64,000 nucleotides of DNA from CAZMXP01 sp964570285 (lineage in GTDB: Bacteria; Planctomycetota; PLA2), in contig CAZMXP010000006.1 of NCBI GenBank assembly GCA_964570285.1, forward strand, positions 1-64,000, read 5' to 3'. Within the stretch, counting starts at the first letter, position 1; each line of letters opens with the position of its first letter. Both the position numbers and the translations under genes were made by a program. The notes under the pieces are model-generated. The model did not search any database. It was not told the origin of the DNA and saw only the letters and a program-made list of their open reading frames with translations. Positions 58,507 to 64,000 of the stretch are shown in pieces.

Positions 58507-59547
58507 ATGCGACGGAACGCGGCCCTGTTGCTCCTCTGCGCCGGCGCGGCGCTCGCGGCTCCCCCCGGCGCGCCCAACGCGGTGCGCGACTCGAAGACCG
58601 CGCTCGAGATCGCGCGCACGCGCGGCAAGCTGATCTTCCTGACGGTGATCGTGGACCACGACCACGAGAACCGCGCGGTCATCGACAACGTCTTCCGCGA
58701 CAAGGCGTTCCTGAAGATGTCCGAGGAGTTCGTCATCGTCTATGCGAACAACGAGGACCAGCACGGGAAGGTGATGGTGAAGAACGCGCAGGGGCAGAAG
58801 GAGCCGCGCTGCGCCGACTGCCCGACCATCGTCTGCACCGACCACATCGGCCTCGCGCAGAACTTCGCGCGCGGCTTCTTCCCCGACAGCGACGCGAAGA
58901 CGCCCATCCACTTCGTCATCGACGGCAAGGAGAACGTCGTCGAGACGATCATGAACGGCGACTTCAAGATGGGGTTCAACCACGTGCCCGCGAAGGAGGT
59001 CTGCGCCGCGCTGAAGAAGGTGCTCGACAAGCACGGCAAGGGGCTCTCCGAGGAGGCCTACGCGAAGATGCTCTCCAACCTCGCCGACAGCAAGGCGGCG
59101 CGGTCGCGGGGCAACCTCGCGCTCGAGCTCGAGAAGCTGGGCCCGGTGCTGGCGATCGACCGGGACATCGAGGGCGTGCGCGAGGCGCGCGAGCGCATGA
59201 AGCAGATCGACGAGGCCGCGGCGGCCGAACTCGCGAAGGTCGGGCCGCTCGCGGCGGCGGGGGACTGGGAGGCGGCGATCGAGGAGTTGCGGCGCATCGC
59301 GAAGACCTACCCGGGTACGCTCACGGCGGCGGCGGCGGCGGCTCAGCAGAAGGAGCTGCTGGCGCACCCCGAGGTGAAGAAGCTCCTGCTCGCCCGGGAG
59401 CTCTACGAGAAGGGCATGGCGCTGCTCGAGGCCGGCAAGACCGAGGCCGCGAAGAAGAAGCTCGAGGAGTGCCTGCGCCGCGGCGGCGGCACCAAGTGGT
59501 CCGACCTCGCGTCGCAGGCGCTGCACAAGCTGGCGACCGGCGGCTAG
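58507..59547 (+). CDS. Exported thioredoxin-like protein with helical C terminus
   Basis: A 346-residue protein with a signal peptide (RRNAALLLLCAGAALA). The N-terminal half looks like a thioredoxin fold (GKLIFLTVIVDHDHENRAVI, FVIVYANNED), with Cys pattern PRCADCPTIVC (a CxxC about residue 100). The C-terminal half is a helical, TPR-like region (LARELYEKGMALLEAGKTEAA). The ATG 58507 starts the signal peptide and has a TACAAT -10 at 6 nt. Convergent with the glycosyltransferase gene (4-bp overlap). Confidence 0.75.
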   Translation: MRRNAALLLLCAGAALAAPPGAPNAVRDSKTALEIARTRGKLIFLTVIVDHDHENRAVIDNVFRDKAFLKMSEEFVIVYANNEDQHGKVMVKNAQGQKEPRCADCPTIVCTDHIGLAQNFARGFFPDSDAKTPIHFVIDGKENVVETIMNGDFKMGFNHVPAKEVCAALKKVLDKHGKGLSEEAYAKMLSNLADSKAARSRGNLALELEKLGPVLAIDRDIEGVREARERMKQIDEAAAAELAKVGPLAAAGDWEAAIEELRRIAKTYPGTLTAAAAAAQQKELLAHPEVKKLLLARELYEKGMALLEAGKTEAAKKKLEECLRRGGGTKWSDLASQALHKLATGG

Positions 59548-60596
59548 GACCTGTCCGCGTACAGGTCCAGGTGCCTCCGGGCGCAGCGCTCGAGGCCGAA
59601 GAGCTCGCGATTGCGCGCGAGCGCGTGGGCGGCCCGGAGGCGCAGCCCCTCGCGGTCCCCGAGCGCGGCGTCGATGCCCTCCGCGAGGCCCGCCGGCGTC
59701 GGCTCCACCAGCGTGCCCCCGCGGCCGAAGTCGAGGATCTCGGGGATCCCGCCGACCCTGGTCGCGAGCACCGGCGTGCCGACGACCGTCGCCTCGATCG
59801 CCGCGCGCGGCGCCGCGTCGATGCGCGAGGGCATCACGACCAGCTCGACGTTGGGCAGGAACGTCATCACGTCCGCGACGTAGCCGAGCAGCGTCACCCG
59901 GCCCCCGAGCCCCCTCCGTTCGATCTCCCGCCGCTGGCTCTCGTAGTCGCGGCCCGCGACGAGAAGCTGGAAGGGGGTCTTCACCCCCGGCAGCGCGTCG
60001 AGCAGCAGGTCGAACCCCTTCACGCGGCGCAGGTTGCCGACCAGCCCGAGCAGCGCGCGATCCGCCGGCACCGCGAACTCCGCCCGCAGGTCGCGCCGCG
60101 CCGGCTCGAGGTGCTCGCTCCAGATGCCCGTGTAGACCGTCGAGATCCTCTCCGCCGCGACGCCGCGCTCGACCATGTGCCGCTTGAGGTCGTCGCTGAC
60201 GACGAGCAGCCGGTCGGCGCCGCGCGGCCCGTAGACGAGGCGGTCCACCGGGTCGAACCGCGACAGCTTCGGGTAGGCGCCGCGCCGCACGAGCACGCGC
60301 ACGCCCCGCCTCGCCCGCGCCTTCAACCCGACGTAGGCGTCGCGCCCGGTGATCGTGTGCAGCAGGTCGACCGAGAGCCGGTCGAGCAGGCGCCGCACCT
60401 TCCACCGGCAGCGAAGGTCGAGCTTGTGCCGCACGAGCACCTCGTGGCAGCGCACGCCCCCCCGCTCGAGCGCGGCGAAGTCCTTGTCGCGCGGGCTGCC
60501 CGCGTAGTGCATCTCGACGCCGAGTTCCGCGAGGCGCACGACGAGCCGGCTCAGGTAGTGGGTCTTGTCGCCGCCGTCGAGAACGAGCACGCGCAC
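59544..60596 (-). CDS. Glycosyltransferase family 4
   Basis: A 350-residue GT-B glycosyltransferase: RVLVLDGGDKTHYLSRLVVR at the N terminus, LGLVGNLRRVKGFDLLLDAL, VTLLGYVADVMTFLPNVELVV and the E-x7-E-like segment AAIEATVVGTPVLATRVGG. Retaining enzyme of the GT4 type, probably for polysaccharide or glycolipid synthesis; donor unknown. GTG start with a TACACT hexamer 6 nt upstream. Confidence 0.88.
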   Translation of the reverse strand: MRVLVLDGGDKTHYLSRLVVRLAELGVEMHYAGSPRDKDFAALERGGVRCHEVLVRHKLDLRCRWKVRRLLDRLSVDLLHTITGRDAYVGLKARARRGVRVLVRRGAYPKLSRFDPVDRLVYGPRGADRLLVVSDDLKRHMVERGVAAERISTVYTGIWSEHLEPARRDLRAEFAVPADRALLGLVGNLRRVKGFDLLLDALPGVKTPFQLLVAGRDYESQRREIERRGLGGRVTLLGYVADVMTFLPNVELVVMPSRIDAAPRAAIEATVVGTPVLATRVGGIPEILDFGRGGTLVEPTPAGLAEGIDAALGDREGLRLRAAHALARNRELFGLERCARRHLDLYADRS

Positions 60597-60602
60597 CGGC
60601 GC

Positions 60603-60608
60603 AGTGTA
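60603..60608 (-). promoter_or_regulatory. Putative -10 (TACACT), leaderless geometry
   Basis: TACACT on the minus strand ends 6 nt before the glycosyltransferase GTG at 60596. Confidence 0.45.
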
Positions 60609-60643
60609 GCGATCCGCCCGCGATCTGGTCCAATGCTGCCACC

Positions 60644-61885
60644 ATGAGCGGACGAAGCGTCGCGATCACCGGCCTCGGACTCGTCACCCCCCTCGGCATC
60701 GGCGTGGACCCCCTCTGGACGGGGCTCATGGAGGGCCGGAGCGGCGTCCGGCCCATCGAGGGGATCGAGATCTGGGACATGCCGACGACGCACTACGGCC
60801 AGCTTCCCAGGATCGACTGGGACGCCCACCTCGACCCGAAGGAGTCCTCGCTCTGGAGCGGCGCGTCCAAGCTCGCGGTGGTCGGCGGACTGCTGGCCGC
60901 CGCCGACGCGGGGCGCGCCGACTGGGGCGGGCCGCGCACCGGCGTGCTGCTCGGCACCGGCTACGGCTGCTCGCACGAGTTCGAGTCGCACTACGACACC
61001 TGGTATTCGAAGGGGTGGAAGAAGACCAAGCCGGTGACGGTGCCGAAGATCATGCCGAACGCTCCCGCAAGCCACATGGCGATGCGGTTGGGGGCCCGGG
61101 GGCTGAACGCGACCATCTCGACCGCGTGCAGCAGCGGAGCGGTCGCGGCGGGGCTCGCCGCGCAGCAGATCCGCGCCGGGCTGCTCGACGCCTGCTTCGC
61201 CGGGGGCCTCGACTTCATCTGCAACGCGTCCATCGTCGCCGCGTGGAACGCGCTGCGCGTGCTGTCGCGGCGCAACGACCCGACGGCGAGCCGGCCCTTC
61301 AGCAGGGACCGCGACGGCCTCGTCTTCGCCGAGGGGTGCGCCGTCATGGTGCTCGAGGAGGCGGGCCTCGCGCGCGCGCGCGGCGCGCGCATCTACGCCG
61401 AGGTGGCGGGCGTCGGCGCGACCAACGACGCGACGAACATCGTCGCGCCCGACGGCGTGGGCGAGGCGGAGGCGATCCGCATGGCGCTCATGGACGCGGG
61501 CCTCGGCGTCGCCGACATCGACTACGTGAACGCCCACGGCACCTCCACGCCGGTCAACGACGCGAACGAGACGCGCATGCTGAAGGAGGTGCTCGGACGG
61601 CGCGCGCGGGAGATCCCGGTGTCGAGCATCAAGGGGCACATCGGCCACACGATGGGCGCCGCCGGCGCGATCGAGATCGCCGCGACGGCGCTCTCGCTCC
61701 ACCACCAGTGCGTGCCTCCGACGCTGCACTTCGTGCCCGGCGACCCCGACTGCGATCTCGACTACGTGCCGGAGGGGCCGCGAAGGCTCGAACTGCGCCA
61801 TGCGCTGACGAACTCCTTCGGCTTCGGCGGGCAGAACTCCGTGCTTCTTCTCTCCCGCGCTTCGCGCGGGAGGGAAGAAGCCTAG
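60644..61885 (+). CDS. Beta-ketoacyl-ACP synthase (KAS II / FabF-like)
   Basis: A 413-residue ketoacyl synthase with catalytic Cys in ATISTACSSGAVAAGLA, His in NAHGTSTPVNDANE and His in SSIKGHIGHTMGAAGAIEI. Elongates acyl-ACP. It may act with the acyl carrier protein at 62738 as a specialised lipid set, or as part of the housekeeping pathway. The 244 bp after its stop (61886-62129) show no convincing gene. Confidence 0.9.
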   Translation: MSGRSVAITGLGLVTPLGIGVDPLWTGLMEGRSGVRPIEGIEIWDMPTTHYGQLPRIDWDAHLDPKESSLWSGASKLAVVGGLLAAADAGRADWGGPRTGVLLGTGYGCSHEFESHYDTWYSKGWKKTKPVTVPKIMPNAPASHMAMRLGARGLNATISTACSSGAVAAGLAAQQIRAGLLDACFAGGLDFICNASIVAAWNALRVLSRRNDPTASRPFSRDRDGLVFAEGCAVMVLEEAGLARARGARIYAEVAGVGATNDATNIVAPDGVGEAEAIRMALMDAGLGVADIDYVNAHGTSTPVNDANETRMLKEVLGRRAREIPVSSIKGHIGHTMGAAGAIEIAATALSLHHQCVPPTLHFVPGDPDCDLDYVPEGPRRLELRHALTNSFGFGGQNSVLLLSRASRGREEA

Positions 61886-62129
61886 GGTGGGGTGCTCAAG
61901 CCCCGGAGGAGCGGACGCGGAGAATCCATAGCCATGCCACGAGAGCGCCGTACCCTTGCAGTCCGGGAGGGCGACGTCGTGGGGAGCAGTTTCAAGGTCC
62001 GGTCGCGCAACATCGTGACGACCCTCGCGTCGGCCCTGCTCGGCTTTGTCGTCACGGGCCGATCCCCTACGGCAACTTGCGCAGACAGGCGAGCCGCAGC
62101 GCGTGGATCGCCTCGGCGATCCTGCCCTG

Positions 62130-62594
62130 CTAGGCGTCGATGGCTGTCCCAATGCGGTAGCGATACTTCTGACGCTCCCCCTCGAGGTACATGTCCGAGT
62201 CCGACGGAAGATCCACGATCTCCACGAGTGCGGCACCCGCCAACTCGCACGTGCGCCTCGACGCCCGATTGTCGGGATTGCAGGTGATCCAGAGCTCGGA
62301 CATGCCGTGGGCGCGGGCCAGCGGGAGCAACAGTCGAAGGCTGCGCGCGGCGTAGCGCCGCCCGCGGTGCGAGGGCTCGACGCCGTAGGCGACCTGGCCA
62401 CCGAAGTTGACCATGGCCGGCGTGGCCCCCAGCCGCAACTCGATCAGCCCCACCACCTCGGTGCCGACGACCATGTCAAACCTGTAGGCCGGTACCCACT
62501 CCCGGGAGGGATCCCCGGGGAACCGCTCGCGCAGGCAGAGTTCCAACTCGCCATCGACGAGCGCGCCTGGCTCCCGGAAGGCTGTGCTGATCAC
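62130..62594 (-). CDS. RimJ/RimL-type GNAT acetyltransferase
   Basis: A 154-residue GNAT protein of the RimJ/RimL-type layout: AYGVEPSHRGRRYAARSLRLLL (acetyl-CoA motif) and ELWITCNPDNRASRRTCELAGA. GTG start at 62594. In-frame sequence after the TAG stop continues for 20 codons (including RIAEAIHALRLACL) to a second TAG; probably decayed or non-coding. Likely acetylates a small amine or protein N terminus. Confidence 0.8.
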   Translation of the reverse strand: MISTAFREPGALVDGELELCLRERFPGDPSREWVPAYRFDMVVGTEVVGLIELRLGATPAMVNFGGQVAYGVEPSHRGRRYAARSLRLLLPLARAHGMSELWITCNPDNRASRRTCELAGAALVEIVDLPSDSDMYLEGERQKYRYRIGTAIDA

Positions 62595-62737
62595 GTCGGT
62601 GCACCCACCGCCGCGCCGCTCGCGCGGACGGCGTCGCGCGGTTCGACCAAGGTGCAGCGCGGCATTCGGCCCTTGCTCCTCCGATTGCGGCGTGGCGCCG
62701 CGCTGCGTCTCAGTGCGATTCCGAACGCGCTCCCGCG

Positions 62738-63004
62738 CTATCCGGCCCCCTTCGCCTCGAGCGCGGCGTGCAGCCCGTCGACGATCTGGCCGAAGGTCGT
62801 GATGCCCCTCACGTTCTCCTCGGCGATCTGCACGTCGAAGGCGTCCTCGACCTCGGAGACGACCTCGATCAGGTCGAGGGAGTCGAGGTTGAGATCCTCC
62901 TTCAGCGCGGCGGCGGGCGTGAGCTTGTGCGCGTCGATGCGCAGCGTCTTCTCGAAGATCTCCTTGACCTTGCCCGCGATCTCGTCCCTGCTCGGGTTCG
63001 CCAT
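62738..63004 (-). CDS. Acyl carrier protein
   Basis: An 88-residue ACP with the phosphopantetheine site DLNLDSLDLIEVV (Ser in DSL) in the usual helix-2 position and acidic composition. Carries acyl chains for the ketoacyl synthase. Located 11 bp after the exported protein gene on the same strand and 734 bp from the FabF-like gene on the other strand. Confidence 0.92.
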   Translation of the reverse strand: MANPSRDEIAGKVKEIFEKTLRIDAHKLTPAAALKEDLNLDSLDLIEVVSEVEDAFDVQIAEENVRGITTFGQIVDGLHAALEAKGAG

Positions 63005-63015
63005 CGCTCCCGCCG

Positions 63016-64000
63016 CTACTTGCCCGCCCGGAACGAGGCGAGGAATTTGTCGTGGAGGCGCTGCGCCTCCTCCGCCTTGTCGGGCGGCGCGTTGGTGTGG
63101 ATGCGGTAGATCTGGCCGCCGAGCACCGCCGCGGTCATCAGCGTCAGGCGGTCGGACTTCGCGAGCTGCGCGTGGAAACCGTCCCCGGCGAGGACCTTTG
63201 CCTCCTCCTGCGTCACCTTGAAGGTCCCGTCGCGATAGTAGTCCTGGAGCTCCTCGAGGTGATCCCGCGCCGAGCCGGGGAAGGCGTACGCGTAGACGAG
63301 GATCGAGATCTTCGATCGCGCATCCTCGAACATCATGTCCGAGTTCCAGCTCGACGGCCCGAGGATCGCCGTGAAGCCGTCGGGGACGAGCGCGCTCCAG
63401 TTGCCGCGCACGCTCTGGAAGGGCGTGCCGCGCGACGTCTGCTCGTCCTTCGCCGCGACGGAGAGGCTCACGAGCGCGCGGTCGAGCAGGTCGCGCACCT
63501 TCTTCGCGCGGCTCCGGCGCACCTCGCAGACGACGCGGAAGAGGCGGTTCGCGCCGTAGTAGGTGCGGACGATGATCTGGTTCTCGCGCTTCTTCCCCTC
63601 CTCGGTCAGCGCGAGTTCCACCGCCTCGACCTCGACGCCCGCAAGCTTGAGCCCGCCCCGCATCTCGACGTCCTTGATCGTGATCTCCTTGTGGACCGGC
63701 TTGCCGACCGCGGGCTCGCCGCGATCCTTGTATTCCTCCGCCAGCGCCCGGCGCATCTCCTCCGGATTCGCGTAGCTGTTCGTGCGCACGAGCAGCGTCA
63801 CGACCGCATCGAGGGAGGAGTCGCTGTAGCGCACCAGCTCGGTCCACGCGCCCGACCCCGAAGCGCGCTTGACCTCCCATCCGTAGACGCCATCGAACGC
63901 GATGCCGAGTTCCGGATTCTCGTACTTCGGGTCGGCCGCGGCCGCGGGCTTGGGCTTCTCCCCCTTCTCGGCCTTCGGACCCTGCCCGAAGGCGGGCAGG
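63016..64000 (-). CDS. Exported protein, 5' end cut by the window edge
   Basis: At least 327 residues, open at the right edge. The visible N-terminal part is FGQGPKAEKGEKPKPAAAA, a low-complexity linker probably just after a signal peptide, then a mixed alpha/beta body (DGVYGWEVKRASGSG, YRDGTFKVTQEEAKVLAG, LGGQIYRIHTNAPPDKAEE). No known family. It is encoded upstream of the ACP gene. Everything beyond 64000 is unknown. Confidence 0.7.
   Translation of the reverse strand, partial: LPAFGQGPKAEKGEKPKPAAAADPKYENPELGIAFDGVYGWEVKRASGSGAWTELVRYSDSSLDAVVTLLVRTNSYANPEEMRRALAEEYKDRGEPAVGKPVHKEITIKDVEMRGGLKLAGVEVEAVELALTEEGKKRENQIIVRTYYGANRLFRVVCEVRRSRAKKVRDLLDRALVSLSVAAKDEQTSRGTPFQSVRGNWSALVPDGFTAILGPSSWNSDMMFEDARSKISILVYAYAFPGSARDHLEELQDYYRDGTFKVTQEEAKVLAGDGFHAQLAKSDRLTLMTAAVLGGQIYRIHTNAPPDKAEEAQRLHDKFLASFRAGK

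Noticed and set aside
61886..62129. Small plus-strand ORF around 61935 with a hydrophobic stretch
   Set aside because: It has no supporting RBS, overlaps the 3' region of the minus GNAT gene and has no recognisable family; left as intergenic sequence.

Overview
The window is GC-rich (about 70 % by eye) bacterial chromosome: genes are densely packed on both strands, many stop/start codons overlap (ATGA, GTGA, TTGA), and GTG and TTG starts are common. No rRNA, tRNA, CRISPR array, phage or transposase gene was seen. The gene mix (an FG-GAP protein, a von Willebrand A/HEAT protein, exported trypsin-like proteases, several lipoproteins, ThyX, a B12-type ribonucleotide reductase, ClpS followed by DUF2017) suggests a Planctomycetota-like or related uncultured lineage. 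That placement is inference only; no ribosomal marker is present.

Region by region. 1-5 kb: a tandem-GNAT gene, then a tightly coupled operon of enoyl-CoA hydratase, acyl-CoA dehydrogenase, thioredoxin-like [2Fe-2S] ferredoxin, PaaK-type CoA ligase and a 67-residue protein, then a nucleotidyltransferase-like gene. 5.4-10.4 kb (minus strand): hydroxyacyl-CoA dehydrogenase, an unknown protein, RidA, a phosphohexomutase and a left-handed beta-helix protein. 10.4-19.4 kb: VWA/HEAT protein diverging from Fpg glycosylase and DedA, then EEP nuclease/phosphatase diverging from a K+/H+-type antiporter and cardiolipin synthase, then a PAS-only membrane sensor. 19.5-30.3 kb: enoyl-CoA hydratase/ThyX/quinone oxidoreductase, two more crotonases, several exported proteins and, at 23.9-25.1 kb, an FG-GAP protein interrupted by one in-frame TGA with a SECIS-like hairpin. 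30.3-34.3 kb: succinate dehydrogenase/fumarate reductase plus a TPR protein. 34.4-37.7 kb: an active protease gene followed by a protease-like gene without the catalytic His and Asp. 37.8-45.7 kb: NrdJ, ClpS/DUF2017, TANGO2-type protein, ferredoxin, QueG, S41 peptidase, rhodanese and a GlcD-type flavoprotein. 45.7-51.7 kb is accessory: a nucleotidyltransferase pair that may be a toxin-antitoxin system, small membrane proteins, a duplicated convergent two-gene module, a truncated hicB and a ParE-type toxin/antitoxin pair. 51.8-64 kb: FolE, a sigma/anti-sigma operon, a large HExxH lipoprotein, glycosyltransferase, ketoacyl synthase, acyl carrier protein and a truncated exported protein.

Functionally, four crotonases, an acyl-CoA dehydrogenase, a hydroxyacyl-CoA dehydrogenase, an acyl-CoA ligase and a dienoyl-CoA-hydratase-like enzyme indicate acyl-CoA (fatty or aromatic acid) catabolism feeding a quinone-linked succinate dehydrogenase.

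The strongest unusual signals are the candidate selenoprotein; a family of 65-85 bp long-palindrome elements (three copies, two bracketing one gene); a -10-like hexamer placed exactly 6-7 nt before at least 13 start codons, implying leaderless mRNAs; an over-represented G5-YNY-G5 motif; and the duplicated convergent module.
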